Shown here piece by piece: positions 51,462-61,636 of a stretch of DNA of 64,000 nt. Below the pieces are notes generated by a model that made no database searches, was not told where the DNA came from, and saw only the letters and a list, made by a program, of their open reading frames with translations. The DNA comes from Spirochaetales bacterium. Lineage in GTDB: Bacteria; Spirochaetota; Spirochaetia; DSM-2461. Numbering within the stretch: the stretch's first letter is position 1; each line of letters opens with the position of its first letter. The DNA lies in assembly GCA_028533045.1 (NCBI GenBank), contig JAQQAP010000007.1, forward strand, positions 62,001 to 126,000. Direction: 5' to 3'. The translations under genes and the position numbers were made by a program.

Positions 51462-52886
51462 AAGGAGAGCCGGGCCTTCTCCTCCCTCTTCCAGTTTGAA
51501 AAACTGCATCACATCCTGCAAACTACTTGCCTCTTCCCTAAGCTGAACCGAACTGGCGGCCAACTCTTCCGCCGCTGCCGCATTTCGCTGAATCACCATG
51601 GAAAGCTGGTTTGCCCCTTCGCTGATTTGCTCAACCGATTCCCTGTTCTCACTCGTAGAAGAACTGATCTCCTGAATCAGGTCGCTCGTTTTACGAATAT
51701 TGGGTACCAGCTGACTCAACATAGTTCCGGCCGTGGTAACCTCGCCTACCGTATGGGAAGAGAGGGAGGTAATTTCCGCCGCAGCATTTTGGCTTCTCTC
51801 AGCCAGCTTTCTCACTTCCGAAGCCACTACGGCAAAACCGCGGCCATGCTCTCCGGCCCGAGCCGCCTCAATAGCCGCATTCAGGGCCAAAAGATTGGTT
51901 TGCCGGGCGATTTCATCAATAATCATGATCTTTTCCGAGATCTGTTCAACCGCCGTAACCGCATCACGGGTAATAGAACCGCTTTCTTCCGCACTTCCCG
52001 AAGCTTCCCGGGCAATACCATCGGTGGTACTGGCGTTATCGGCATTATGATTAATATTTTCCCGTATGGCATGGATTGAACTATTTACCTGCTCAGAAAT
52101 ACCGGCCTGTTCCGACGCCCCCGTGGCTACCTCCTGGCTGGCCCGGGAAATTTCCTGACTGCTCGTAGACAGGATTCCCGATGAACGACGGACTTTTTGG
52201 ACTATGTCCTTTAAGTTATCCACCATTTTCTCCGAGCTATTGGCCAGATCACCAATTTCATCCTGCTTCTGGATAAGCGATGATAAATCGTCCCCCACTC
52301 TAAAGTCACCCTCCGAAATCTGCTCAAAGACCCGGGCCATCCGAAAAACAGGCTTTAGCTGAAAACTCATAATCAAATAGGTACAGAGAATTATCAGGCT
52401 TGCCACAACAACTGTTTTCACGACTTCCTGTCCCAGGGCGGAGAGGATTTTTCTCTTCAAAACACGGTTTGTGTAGGCCATAAGAATTACGCCCAGATTT
52501 TCACCGTTTCGAACAAGCTCTTTTTCCCTATAGAGATAAGCTTGGGAGGTCAACTCATCCCAGGAAGAAAAAGAGTCCAACTCAATCAGCCCCTCCCCTT
52601 CTCTCTGCCACCCCAGGGTTTTTCCGGAAGGTTCGGTGAACAAAATAGCGGCCACCTGTCGGTCGTTCAATTCCAAAGCCATAAGGTCGCCCGCCGTTTC
52701 ATAGTCGTAACCATAAACGGAAAGGGATAGGGCTTCCGCCAGATTACCCACACGATAATCGGCCCCTTCCTGCAACTCCCGAACCAGGGAATTTCTTTGA
52801 CGGACAAAGGAGTAAAGACCAAATAAAAACATGAGAAGCACAATTACCGCTCCGATTATCAGTGATAGTTTGGATTTTAACTTCAT
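51441..52886 (-). CDS. Methyl-accepting chemotaxis protein
   Basis: Chemoreceptor of 481 residues: helix 1 (8-30), a periplasmic sensor of only ~120 residues, helix 2 (about 156-176), HAMP (177-230) and the coiled-coil signalling domain. The CheW/CheA contact tip '[20 protein letters not shown]' and '[18 protein letters not shown]' are perfectly conserved. ATG 52886 is chosen because AAGGAGA lies at the right distance; it comes one base after the stop of the double binding-protein gene, so the two are co-expressed. A binding protein that docks on the small sensor domain is the natural reading. The C-terminal tail lacks a CheR-docking pentapeptide. Confidence 0.92.
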   Translation of the reverse strand: MKLKSKLSLIIGAVIVLLMFLFGLYSFVRQRNSLVRELQEGADYRVGNLAEALSLSVYGYDYETAGDLMALELNDRQVAAILFTEPSGKTLGWQREGEGLIELDSFSSWDELTSQAYLYREKELVRNGENLGVILMAYTNRVLKRKILSALGQEVVKTVVVASLIILCTYLIMSFQLKPVFRMARVFEQISEGDFRVGDDLSSLIQKQDEIGDLANSSEKMVDNLKDIVQKVRRSSGILSTSSQEISRASQEVATGASEQAGISEQVNSSIHAIRENINHNADNASTTDGIAREASGSAEESGSITRDAVTAVEQISEKIMIIDEIARQTNLLALNAAIEAARAGEHGRGFAVVASEVRKLAERSQNAAAEITSLSSHTVGEVTTAGTMLSQLVPNIRKTSDLIQEISSSTSENRESVEQISEGANQLSMVIQRNAAAAEELAASSVQLREEASSLQDVMQFFKLEEGGEGPALLLGEAPL

Positions 52887-52887
52887 T

Positions 52888-55014
52888 CTATTCTCCTTGT
52901 ACGTCAATATACCCGGAAGCGATCATCTGCTCTTCCACTAATTCCTGCGACTGGGTCAAACCGCTTTGAACATCCAATTCACCCTTAAGTATCTTCTCTA
53001 TATTAAAGGCAACCTGGCCGGCTATGGCCGTAAATTCGGGAATTCCTACAAACTGAATTCCCGGATAGGGCTTCTCCTGAGTGGGAGAGGGATCGGAATT
53101 CTGTATAGACTTGAGGACAAAATCGGCAAAAACCGCTTCCCTTTGATAGTTACTATTTTCATAGGTAGAAAGGCGTGTCCCCGGAGGAGCACTCACCCAT
53201 CCCTGAGTTTCACCAACAAGTTCAATGTACTCCCGGGATGTGGCCCACTGAATAAATTTGAAGGCCTCCTCCCTGTTTTTTGACGACAGGGGAACCGCCA
53301 GAGCCCAGGTCCAAACCCAGCTCTTTCCCGCATCCCTTACTCCGGAAGGGGCGGCGGCAAATCCCACTCGGTCATAAACCCGGGAAATATCCCGATTGTA
53401 AAGCATGCCCGCCGCCACAGTAGCGTCGACCCACATACCCGCCTGACCATTGGCAAAGAGATTCAACGATTCGGAAAAGCCCTTCTCGTGGGGGTTGGGA
53501 GGGCCGTATTCCTGTAATAATTCCGTATAAAACGAAACCGCTTCATTCCAGGGGGCACTATTTATTTCCGGCTTCCACTTCTCGTCAAACCAGCGGCCTC
53601 CGTAACCATTCACAATAGTGGTAAGAAGGCTCATATTTTCCCCCCAGCCCGGTTTACCCCTCAGGCAAATACCGTAAATCCCTTTTTCCGGATCATGAAT
53701 CTCTTTGGCAAAGCGGGCCACCTCCTCCCAACTGGGGTTCTCGGGCATCTCAATTCCGGCTTGCTCAAAAAGATCCGTCCTGTAATAGAGCATGGAACTT
53801 TCCGCATAAAAGGGGAGAGCATAAAGGGAATCCTCATAGGAGAGAGCCTTCCTGATGGAAGGAATCAAATCTTCCGGTTGATAAGTCTTCTCAAAATTCT
53901 CCAGAGCCATAAGCCAGCCCCGCTGGGCCCAAATAGGAGCTTCAAAGGCGCCAATCGTCATGACATCAAATTTCCCGTCATTCAAGGCCAAATCACTCAA
54001 AAGACGATCGCGGAGAACACTTTCATCCATAAAACGCCAGACGAATTCCACATGGGGATTCTGTTTTTGATACTCCCCGACCAGTTTCTCCATAACGGCC
54101 ATGTCCCCATTATCCACAGATCCTATGGTTATCCTTGTTTTGCCCGCCCCAATCGGTTCTCCCTCTAAAAGGTCGTAGAGACCGTGTCCCGCTAAAATCT
54201 CGGCCAGACGCCCGCTCTCCAGCAAACGGGCATAACCTTCATTAAAGGCAGCTCTTTTCTCTTCCGCTCCTGTACTAACCGGAGAAAAAGCGCCGTAGAA
54301 CTCTTTTCTTTCCAGAGGTGGTTCCATAAACTCAAGCTTCCCGATGAGGTGAGGTAGTTGGGTGGACATCAGATGAGAGCCGGTATATTTATCAATGAGT
54401 AAAAGATCAATACGCCCGGAGCCCAGCATCCGCAGGCTATGAACATCGGTCTTACCGGGATATTTGGTCAAATAGTCGGCCCGGTCAAAAACTTCCGTAG
54501 TAGTGGCGCCGGCCCGGTAGCCAATGGAATAGTCGGAGAGACTCCGGAAAATAGCGTCCATCCCCGTTTGTCCTTCATAGGAAAAGGACTCATCCTTCTG
54601 TTTGAGCATTCCCAAGAATCCGGCGGGAAAGGGAACGGAAAATTTCAATCTCCCCGCAAGGTCCCGGTCATAATAGAGAGGGAGGACCATATCCACGCCC
54701 CCCTTTTCACACAATCCCAGAGCCCTTCTCTGCTCTTCATAACGGAAGTCCACCTTATAACCGGCTTCTTCAAAAATCTCCCTAACCATTTCATAGATAT
54801 ATCCGTTATTTTGCAACTTCTCTCCCAAGTAGGGTTCGAATTCGGAGGCGGCAATGACAACTGTATTGATATCTGTAGGGAGAATGGTTTCGGCAACTTC
54901 CAGCTCTCCTTCCCCGTCAAGCTTCCCCGAAGCTCCCGTTCTGTCAACTTTAACACAGGAGATAACCACTAAAAAAATCGTCAAGAATAAAAGGAAATGA
55001 CGTACACCTTTCAT
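52888..55014 (-). CDS. Lipoprotein fusing SBP_bac_3-type and SBP_bac_1-type binding domains
   Basis: A 708-residue lipoprotein, signal [20 protein letters not shown] (Cys20). It contains two different periplasmic binding proteins in one chain. Residues ~45-290 are an amino-acid/polar-solute type (SBP_bac_3: '[20 protein letters not shown]', '[16 protein letters not shown]'). Residues ~295-690 are a sugar/polyol type (SBP_bac_1: '[20 protein letters not shown]', '[18 protein letters not shown]', '[12 protein letters not shown]'). ATG 55014 is supported by GGGAG and the lipobox; the frame is open to 55113. No permease or ATPase gene is adjacent; the only partner is the chemoreceptor one base downstream. 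It probably presents two ligand classes to that receptor. Both halves look full length. Confidence 0.85.
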   Translation of the reverse strand: MKGVRHFLLFLTIFLVVISCVKVDRTGASGKLDGEGELEVAETILPTDINTVVIAASEFEPYLGEKLQNNGYIYEMVREIFEEAGYKVDFRYEEQRRALGLCEKGGVDMVLPLYYDRDLAGRLKFSVPFPAGFLGMLKQKDESFSYEGQTGMDAIFRSLSDYSIGYRAGATTTEVFDRADYLTKYPGKTDVHSLRMLGSGRIDLLLIDKYTGSHLMSTQLPHLIGKLEFMEPPLERKEFYGAFSPVSTGAEEKRAAFNEGYARLLESGRLAEILAGHGLYDLLEGEPIGAGKTRITIGSVDNGDMAVMEKLVGEYQKQNPHVEFVWRFMDESVLRDRLLSDLALNDGKFDVMTIGAFEAPIWAQRGWLMALENFEKTYQPEDLIPSIRKALSYEDSLYALPFYAESSMLYYRTDLFEQAGIEMPENPSWEEVARFAKEIHDPEKGIYGICLRGKPGWGENMSLLTTIVNGYGGRWFDEKWKPEINSAPWNEAVSFYTELLQEYGPPNPHEKGFSESLNLFANGQAGMWVDATVAAGMLYNRDISRVYDRVGFAAAPSGVRDAGKSWVWTWALAVPLSSKNREEAFKFIQWATSREYIELVGETQGWVSAPPGTRLSTYENSNYQREAVFADFVLKSIQNSDPSPTQEKPYPGIQFVGIPEFTAIAGQVAFNIEKILKGELDVQSGLTQSQELVEEQMIASGYIDVQGE

Positions 55015-55048
55015 AACATGCTCCCATTTTCTGCTCTGGTAATATAAA

Positions 55049-55077
55049 ATTTTAAGCGACAAAAAAGCATAAATCAA
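55049..55077 (-). promoter_or_regulatory. Promoter of the binding-protein/chemoreceptor operon
   Basis: Minus strand: TTGATT (55077-55072), 17-base spacer, TAAAAT (55054-55049). Transcription would begin near 55042, upstream of GGGAG and ATG 55014. Confidence 0.6.
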
Positions 55078-55162
55078 CCCGGAAGGGCCATAATATTGTA
55101 CAGTCTCCGGCAAAATAGTTAAGGAAGAATTATTCCCACAGGGGTAACTAAATCACGGGGAC

Positions 55163-57916
55163 ATGTTAAAATACCACCTACTGAATGAAGGATCCACAAA
55201 ACTTAGCGCTTATATGAAAGACGTGAAACTTGCTCTCAAGTTAAGAAAAAACCTGGGAAAACTACATTTTGAACCTACTCTCCACAACGGACACACCCTT
55301 CTCCGCTACAAGTCCGGGGCTATAAAATCGAGCCGTACCGCTGAAGTAATTCTTTCCGAAGCGAAGATTCATAAGGGGGACATCCTCTCTCCCACAACTA
55401 TCAAGCTGCTGGAGAACCCCGATTTTCCGGACATATATTTCCTTCAAAGTCTTTCACGGCCCCAAAAATTGACCATCCGCTATATAAATGACTGGGCCGT
55501 AGGCTTCAAGTTCACCTCCTTTGATGGTTCAACCCCTCTCTACGTGCCCGTCATCTATCCCAAAGGGGATTGTTCCGATGAAGGCGCGTTCCCTCTCACG
55601 GCCGGCTTCTATCAAAATTCCTTTTACTACTATACCCTTGAAGAAGAGCAAATAACTCTGCTCGACAGAAACTCAAGCCTTTTCGAACTCATTAAAAGCT
55701 TTAAAAAAAGTAAGCCCTTCACCATGTCTGAAGCACAGGACATTCTTGACAGCCTTCAAATGCAGGGCCTGGAAACATGTAACAACTTCCCCGAATTCGA
55801 ATACTGTGAACTCAACAGTTACCCCATTCTGGAAATAACCCCCACTAGAAGGAACGACCTACACCTAACTCTTTATTTTGATTATGAAGGCCGACTCTAC
55901 CCCTTTCGCAACACCGGGGAAACGATAATACTGGATAAAAATCCCCAACGTTACCTCTATACCCGGAGGGATACGATCTATGAACAGGCCATTTGCAGCC
56001 GCTGCCTCATCACCTTTGGCCATGACATTCATACAAAAATTTATGGAGCTGTCAAACATTACAACTTCGCCCTTAATAGGGAAAGGGAAGATTTTCTGAC
56101 ACAATACGGTAAAACGTTGCTGGATTACGGTATCTGTCTAAGGGAAAAGGGAAACAAAAAAACCATACTGGGTCAGGGGAGCCTTACTTTTCATGTTAAT
56201 AGGAATAATGACTGGCTCGACATAGAAGCGTACGTTTCTACCGATGAAGGACGGGAAAGAATCCATTTGGAAGAGGGAGATCTTGAACAGGGCTACGCTT
56301 CAGCCCAAAAAGGACTTTTCTTTATAGATAAGGAACAGATTGAACTTATTCAGGAGCTTCAGGATCTGGGAATGGATAAGACAGGCCTTATGCGAACAAG
56401 TTCAAACAACATAGGTCTCATAAATCTCATCTATAACTCCCTCCAAAACAAGGAAGATGACGAAGTTCTTCGCCTGAATAAACTCAAGCAAAGCCTGGAG
56501 GATTTCGATCCTACCGAAACCTATCCGGTGGACGAAGCCTTTGCGGGTAATCTCCGGGACTACCAGCAAGCCGGAGTAAACTGGCTCCACTTCCTCCACA
56601 GAAGCGGTCTTAACGGCTGCCTGGCCGACGATATGGGACTGGGAAAAACCGTCCAAACCCTGGCCTTTCTCCAAAATCTCTACAGCCAGGGAGAATTAAA
56701 GCGGGTACTCATAATTGCCCCTGTCAGCACCCTTCCCAACTGGGAGAACGAGATCCATCGCTTCACCCCCCACTTCAGCTGCCTCCGCCATGCCGGATCC
56801 AATAGAAAAGAAACCAGGGAAGAGCTCGAATCTCCCACCGTAACCCTGGTCAGCTACCAAACTCTGCGAAACGATATTCTGCTTTTCAAAGATATAAGCT
56901 ACAGCTATGTCATTCTCGATGAGGCCCAATACATCAAAAACGCCGCCACTCAGGCTTTCAAATCGGTGAGAGTCTTGCAATCGGAACACCGCCTCTCCCT
57001 CACGGGAACCCCGGTAGAAAATCGGACCATGGACCTCTGGAGCCAAATGGACTTTCTCAATCCGGGAATATTGGGCCCGGCCGAGAAATTCCACAAACAG
57101 TTTATTCTTCCCATAGAAGAACATAGTAATGAAGAGAAGCGGGACCTCTTAAAAAAGCTGGTCTACCCCTTTATTCTCCGACGTAAAAAAGAGGATGTAC
57201 TAGCCGAACTTCCGCCCCGTTCGGAAATTGTCCGCTATATGGAAATGGCTCCGGATCAGGCCCAGCTCTATCGCCAGCTCCTTGATAAGTATCGGGCAAA
57301 GATCCTGAGCAAAGAAAAGTTCGACATACTTCAAGCCCTTCTCCATCTCCGTCAGGCTGTTCTTTTCCCCTCACTCCTGGGAGAGGAGCATACATCTGTT
57401 AGCTCTCGAAAATTCGATGCCCTTAAACTCCATCTGCGCGATATCACCTCGGAAGGACACAAGGTTTTAATATTCTCCCAGTTTGTAAAAAGCCTTAAAA
57501 TTATTCAACAGTGGCTCGATGAGGAAGGAAGGGATTATTCCTATTTGGACGGAGCGACAAAAAAGCGCCAGGAACAAATTGATGCCTTCCAGAATGATCC
57601 GGAACGGAAAGTTTTTCTCATAAGCCTCAAGGCGGGCGGAACAGGAATCAACCTGACTGCTGCGGACTATGTCATTATCTTCGATCCCTGGTGGAACCCT
57701 GCCGCCGAAGCTCAGGCCATAGATCGTACCCACCGCATTGGTCAAACCCGTCCGGTCACAGCCTTCCGCTTTATAATGAAAGGCACCATAGAAGAGAAAA
57801 TATTAAAACTGCAAAACCGTAAAAGGGAACTAATGGATGATCTGGTCACCACGGAAGAGTCCTTCTTTAAATCCCTGACGAAAGAGGACCTGGAAGAACT
57901 CTTGCAGATGGACTAG
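55163..57916 (+). CDS. SNF2-family DEAD/DEAH helicase-like ATPase
   Basis: Swi2/Snf2 ATPase of 917 residues. The C-terminal half holds the motor: Walker A '[17 protein letters not shown]' (about residues 488-500), '[10 protein letters not shown]' (DEAQ box), '[18 protein letters not shown]', and the second RecA lobe with '[17 protein letters not shown]' and '[12 protein letters not shown]'. The N-terminal ~440 residues are a beta-rich region often seen in bacterial HepA/RapA-like SNF2 proteins, without a recognisable SWIM zinc motif. Possible roles are remodelling of RNA polymerase or nucleoprotein complexes. The ATG at 55163 has no good ribosome site. It overlaps the convergent folE gene by four bases. 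No defence genes flank it. Confidence 0.9.
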   Translation: MLKYHLLNEGSTKLSAYMKDVKLALKLRKNLGKLHFEPTLHNGHTLLRYKSGAIKSSRTAEVILSEAKIHKGDILSPTTIKLLENPDFPDIYFLQSLSRPQKLTIRYINDWAVGFKFTSFDGSTPLYVPVIYPKGDCSDEGAFPLTAGFYQNSFYYYTLEEEQITLLDRNSSLFELIKSFKKSKPFTMSEAQDILDSLQMQGLETCNNFPEFEYCELNSYPILEITPTRRNDLHLTLYFDYEGRLYPFRNTGETIILDKNPQRYLYTRRDTIYEQAICSRCLITFGHDIHTKIYGAVKHYNFALNREREDFLTQYGKTLLDYGICLREKGNKKTILGQGSLTFHVNRNNDWLDIEAYVSTDEGRERIHLEEGDLEQGYASAQKGLFFIDKEQIELIQELQDLGMDKTGLMRTSSNNIGLINLIYNSLQNKEDDEVLRLNKLKQSLEDFDPTETYPVDEAFAGNLRDYQQAGVNWLHFLHRSGLNGCLADDMGLGKTVQTLAFLQNLYSQGELKRVLIIAPVSTLPNWENEIHRFTPHFSCLRHAGSNRKETREELESPTVTLVSYQTLRNDILLFKDISYSYVILDEAQYIKNAATQAFKSVRVLQSEHRLSLTGTPVENRTMDLWSQMDFLNPGILGPAEKFHKQFILPIEEHSNEEKRDLLKKLVYPFILRRKKEDVLAELPPRSEIVRYMEMAPDQAQLYRQLLDKYRAKILSKEKFDILQALLHLRQAVLFPSLLGEEHTSVSSRKFDALKLHLRDITSEGHKVLIFSQFVKSLKIIQQWLDEEGRDYSYLDGATKKRQEQIDAFQNDPERKVFLISLKAGGTGINLTAADYVIIFDPWWNPAAEAQAIDRTHRIGQTRPVTAFRFIMKGTIEEKILKLQNRKRELMDDLVTTEESFFKSLTKEDLEELLQMD

Positions 57917-58473
57917 CGCTCCTTGATCAACTGAAGGAATTCTTCACGGGTCGCCCTATTCTTCTGAAAAGCCCCAAGCATGCTGGATGTGGTCATAAGA
58001 GAGTTCTGCTTCTCCACACCGCGCATCATCATGCACATGTGTTTGCACTCCATCACGACTCCCACACCAATGGGATCCACCGTATCCATAACAGCCTGAG
58101 CTATCTGTTGGGTTAGCCTCTCCTGAATTTGAAGACGACGACCATACATATCGGCAATTCGGGCCAGTTTGCTCACCCCCAAAACCTTGTCCCGGGAAAT
58201 ATAGCCCACATGACATTTTCCATAAAAAGGAAGCATATGGTGCTCACACAAACTGTACACTTCGATGTCTTTTACGATGACCATGTTGTTTGCTTCGGAG
58301 GTAAAGATTGCCCCGTTTACCACTTCGTCCAGAGTCTCCCCATAACCTTTGGTCAGAAATTCCCAGGACTTGGCCGTTCGTTCCGGAGTATTTAATAATC
58401 CCTCACGACCGGGATCCTCTCCCAATTCAATCAGAAGCTCATTCATTAAGGCTGTAACTCTTTCCCGATTCAT
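57913..58473 (-). CDS. folE: GTP cyclohydrolase I
   Basis: Zinc enzyme of 186 residues that turns GTP into 7,8-dihydroneopterin triphosphate, first step of folate (and queuosine) synthesis. Zinc ligands: Cys and His in '[14 protein letters not shown]', second Cys in '[13 protein letters not shown]'. '[18 protein letters not shown]' and '[15 protein letters not shown]' are family blocks. The start at ATG 58473 has GGAGG six bases upstream; the ORF's earlier in-frame starts (to 58491) overlap that ribosome site. A folD stump lies 35 kb away and is unrelated in position. Confidence 0.95.
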   Translation of the reverse strand: MNRERVTALMNELLIELGEDPGREGLLNTPERTAKSWEFLTKGYGETLDEVVNGAIFTSEANNMVIVKDIEVYSLCEHHMLPFYGKCHVGYISRDKVLGVSKLARIADMYGRRLQIQERLTQQIAQAVMDTVDPIGVGVVMECKHMCMMMRGVEKQNSLMTTSSMLGAFQKNRATREEFLQLIKER

Positions 58474-58592
58474 AGACATCCTCCAAGGCAAAACATTATA
58501 GAGATTTTAGAGCCTCGGGGCAATCCGGTTGAAGATAAACAGCCTCATCAAAATAGTTCCCGTAGAGTGTTACGACCGATACATGGGATTTC

Positions 58593-60005
58593 TCAGTCAA
58601 GAGAAAAACTGATTTCCCTCACCATCATCCCTCTCTCCCTTCGAAGACGCAACCGGCCTCCCAACTGCTTACAGAGAAGCTTAACGATCATCATCCCAAA
58701 GCCTTTCTGATTGTCATAATCAAAATCCTCCGGTAAGGGCTCACCGTTGTCCTCTATGTATATTGTCACATGGCGATTAATGGTTTTTTCGGAAATACGT
58801 ATAATACCCTTGTCCTGATCATTAAAGGAATATTTTAAAATATTGGTCAAAAGCTCTTCCACAATCACGCCAAGGGGAAAAAGAAATTCCTCATTCAATA
58901 CAAGACTGTCCATCTCAAAGAGAAGTTCCAGGTTTTTCCTCTCCGGGTAAATATCTAAAAGAGATTCACCAATACCGCTCAGATATTCCTCAAGGGAAAC
59001 GCCTTCATAGTCACTTGTAGTCAAGAGCTTACTATATAAAAGGCCAATGCACTGGACCCTTGCCATTGCTTCCATCAATACATCCTGAGCTTCTTCATTA
59101 TGACTGGTTCTAGCTCTCAAAGAGAGAAGACTCGAAACGGTAGAAAGGTTATTTTTGATCCGATGATGCATAGCCTTCACCACTAACTCATCTTTCTTTA
59201 GTTGTTCCCGAAGAACCTGCTCTCTCTCCTTTCTTTCAGAAATATCCCGAGCAATACTCAATATGGCCATCGCCCCATTATAACTAAATAGGCTTATGGA
59301 AATTTCCACGGGAATCTCACGACCGTCCTTGGCGACATGAACCGAATCGATCACCTGCATCGGCTTTTGGGGTTGGCTTAAAAAAAGGCGACGCACATCT
59401 TCAAAGGAATATTTAGGGTCTACTGCTCCCAATCCAATTCGGCGGAATTCCTCTCGGCTATAACCCAGAGTTTCTATCGCTTTCTGATTCACATCGAGTA
59501 AATCACCGGAACCGCTCACCAGCCAGACCGATTCATTCATACCGTTAATGATGTCCCTGTAAACTCCCGGTTCCTTCACCTTCCCCAGGGGCAAGTCCGA
59601 ATCAAAGACAGGAGGCATGGCCATCTGCTTCCTGCGCAGGTCATGATAATAAAAGGCCCGGGTCAACAGCCCCAGCATAACCCGCTGGCTGGAATTTTCA
59701 TCAAGATACCCAAAGACTTCCGGTTCTTCCGAAACTTGCCCTTCATCGTCTTCGGGGAGAATAAGTATGAAAAGTGGATCAATTTTAGCTCCTTCCCTAA
59801 CTCCCCAATTTTCGAGGGACAAATCACGGGAAGAACTCCCCCGCCCCATGAGGACGGATAAGTTTTCCTTTGCCGGTAAATTGATCCTGCCCAACCGTGC
59901 CGACTCAACCTTTATAAAAGGTAAGTTATTATGAGTCAGTATATTTTCATAACGCTCCATAACAGCCGAGCCGTCATAAAGCAGAAGGATTTTTTGCTCA
60001 ATCAT
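58593..60005 (-). CDS. PAS-containing sensor histidine kinase (HisKA_2 type)
   Basis: Cytoplasmic kinase of 470 residues with no membrane helix. Residues ~1-130 form an N-terminal domain like that of response-reading or DICT-like input modules (unclear). A PAS domain follows (about 150-262: 'SVWLVSGSGDLLDVNQKAIE', ending 'DISERKEREQ'). The HisKA_2 box 'VKAMHHRIKNNLSTVSSLLS' carries the phospho-accepting His near residue 281, and the HATPase domain shows 'VIVEELLTNILKYSF', 'IYIEDNGEPLP' and 'GFGMMIVKLLCKQLGG'. Such kinases usually signal to a detached response regulator, and none is adjacent. ATG 60005 follows TATATT by six bases with no ribosome site. Confidence 0.88.
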   Translation of the reverse strand: MIEQKILLLYDGSAVMERYENILTHNNLPFIKVESARLGRINLPAKENLSVLMGRGSSSRDLSLENWGVREGAKIDPLFILILPEDDEGQVSEEPEVFGYLDENSSQRVMLGLLTRAFYYHDLRRKQMAMPPVFDSDLPLGKVKEPGVYRDIINGMNESVWLVSGSGDLLDVNQKAIETLGYSREEFRRIGLGAVDPKYSFEDVRRLFLSQPQKPMQVIDSVHVAKDGREIPVEISISLFSYNGAMAILSIARDISERKEREQVLREQLKKDELVVKAMHHRIKNNLSTVSSLLSLRARTSHNEEAQDVLMEAMARVQCIGLLYSKLLTTSDYEGVSLEEYLSGIGESLLDIYPERKNLELLFEMDSLVLNEEFLFPLGVIVEELLTNILKYSFNDQDKGIIRISEKTINRHVTIYIEDNGEPLPEDFDYDNQKGFGMMIVKLLCKQLGGRLRLRRERGMMVREISFSLD

Positions 60006-60011
60006 TAGTTT

Positions 60012-60040
60012 AATATAAACGGCCCTCTGTCAAATAACAA
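60012..60040 (-). promoter_or_regulatory. Promoter of the histidine kinase gene, leaderless type
   Basis: Minus strand: TTGTTA (60040-60035), 17-base spacer, TATATT (60017-60012), six bases (AAACTA), ATG 60005. Confidence 0.6.
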
Positions 60041-60152
60041 TTCACATCACCCAAAAAACACCTAACATTTTTGTAATCCTAATGTAAGAAAGAGGAAAGG
60101 TTTATCCCTTAGTTTATATACCACAAGATGGAATAACCACGGAGGTTACAAG

Positions 60153-61574
60153 TTGAAAAGCATGATAAATAATCGTAAAGTAACAATCCTCTTAATAGGC
60201 CTTTTATCCCTGGCAATGGCAGCTCCTGTGTGGAGTGAAACGGACAGCTGGTACGATACGGCCCACGCCCTTCAGGAAGCCTTCCGAAGTGTCTCTTCCG
60301 ACGTACTACCCGTCGTAGTGGAAATTGACGTGACCCAATATGTCGAACGGAGAAACACCCAGTTTACCATGGAGCAGTTCTTCTTTGGCATACCTCAAAA
60401 CCAGGAGGGTGAGCCAGAGACACAAACCTTTGAACAACAGTCTCTCGGTTCGGGAGTTATAGTTGAGCAAAGAGGAAAAAACGTCTATATCCTTACCAAT
60501 AACCATGTAGTCGGGGAAGCCGATGAAATTACCATTACCCTCTATGACGGCCGAAGTTATGAGGCAGAACTGGTGGGTAAGGACCCGAATAAGGACTTGG
60601 CTCTTATCTCTATAGAGACAACTGAACGAATTCCCGTGGCCAATCTGGGCAATTCCAATGACCTCCAGGTAGGGGATTGGGTTCTTGCAGTGGGTAACCC
60701 AATGGGATTTGAATCTACCGTAACCCAGGGGATTATCAGTGCCAAGAGCCGTAGGGAAGGTCCGGACAATACGGGCTTTACCGATTACCTCCAAACCGAT
60801 GCTGCCATCAACCAGGGAAACTCCGGCGGCGCCCTTGTTAACCTTGACGGGGAAGTCGTGGGAATCAACACCTGGATTGTTTCTCAAACGGGAGGAAGCA
60901 TAGGTCTGGGCTTTGCCATTCCCATTAACAACGCCAAGAAAGCCATCGACGACTTCATTACTAAGGGCAATGTGGAGTACGGTTGGCTCGGAGTACATAT
61001 GGGAACTCTTTCGGAGAACCTTGCGGAAAGCATGGACCTCGTTGGTGAAGAGGGAGCCTTTGTCTTTAATATCTATCAGGACTCCCCCGCCATGGAAGGC
61101 GGTCTCCAACCGGGCGACCTCATTACCACCGTAGACGGACAGGCTATCGAAACCAGCAATGACCTTATCAATATTATTGCCAACGACAACCCCGGAACGG
61201 AAGTAGAAGTAAGCTATTTAAGAGACGGGAATGAATATGACACGGAAATTATATTGGGCATCCGGAAGGAAGAGACTTCCGAAGGAACTAAGATTACTCT
61301 TTGGCCGGGATTCTCAGTAGCCGAACTGACCGCCGACATGAAGGAGCAAATGGGACTAAGCCGGAACTCGGGCAACCTGATTATTGCCAACGTAACCGAA
61401 GACAGCAAAGCTGCCGCACTGGGTCTTCAGAACGGAGATATTATAAAGACGATAAACAGAAAAGCTCCCCGTAACATGGAAGACTTCTATGAAGCGATTA
61501 ACAGGGCGGATGAACTGGATATTCGTGTGAATAGAAGGGGATACGACTTCGACTATACTCTCTCTTTGTACTAA
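60153..61574 (+). CDS. degP: DegP/HtrA-type periplasmic serine protease
   Basis: Envelope protease/chaperone of 473 residues. Signal peptide VTILLIGLLSLAMAAPVWS; trypsin-like domain with the triad H118 ('LTNNHVVGEADE'), D148 ('NKDLALIS') and S224 ('QGNSGGALVN'); then two PDZ domains (about 275-365 and 385-470; 'LQPGDLITTVDGQAIETS' and 'LQNGDIIKTINRKAPR'). It degrades or refolds misfolded periplasmic proteins and trims outer-membrane proteins such as the barrels encoded here. The start is TTG 60153 with GGAGG seven bases upstream; ATG 60162 is the alternative. Followed by a strong terminator. Confidence 0.93.
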   Translation: MKSMINNRKVTILLIGLLSLAMAAPVWSETDSWYDTAHALQEAFRSVSSDVLPVVVEIDVTQYVERRNTQFTMEQFFFGIPQNQEGEPETQTFEQQSLGSGVIVEQRGKNVYILTNNHVVGEADEITITLYDGRSYEAELVGKDPNKDLALISIETTERIPVANLGNSNDLQVGDWVLAVGNPMGFESTVTQGIISAKSRREGPDNTGFTDYLQTDAAINQGNSGGALVNLDGEVVGINTWIVSQTGGSIGLGFAIPINNAKKAIDDFITKGNVEYGWLGVHMGTLSENLAESMDLVGEEGAFVFNIYQDSPAMEGGLQPGDLITTVDGQAIETSNDLINIIANDNPGTEVEVSYLRDGNEYDTEIILGIRKEETSEGTKITLWPGFSVAELTADMKEQMGLSRNSGNLIIANVTEDSKAAALGLQNGDIIKTINRKAPRNMEDFYEAINRADELDIRVNRRGYDFDYTLSLY

Positions 61575-61605
61575 AAGAAGTCGATTCTCTTTTTTAATAT
61601 AGATG

Positions 61606-61635
61606 GCCCCGCCTCCCCCTGGCGGGGCTTTTTTT
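61606..61635 (+). terminator. Rho-independent terminator of degP
   Basis: GCCCCGCC (61606-61613), seven-base loop, GGCGGGGC (61621-61628), then a run of seven or more T. Directional: the opposite strand has no T-run for zwf. Confidence 0.93.
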
Positions 61636-61636
61636 A

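Noticed and set aside
55163-57916. SNF2 helicase as part of a defence island
   Set aside because: Its neighbours are a chemoreceptor pair and folE, with no methylase, nuclease or other defence gene near; it looks like a core SNF2/RapA-type gene.
60012-60033. TTGACA on the minus strand at 60033-60028 as the -35 for the kinase gene
   Set aside because: It lies only 10 bases from the TATATT box; TTGTTA at 17 bases is the better partner.
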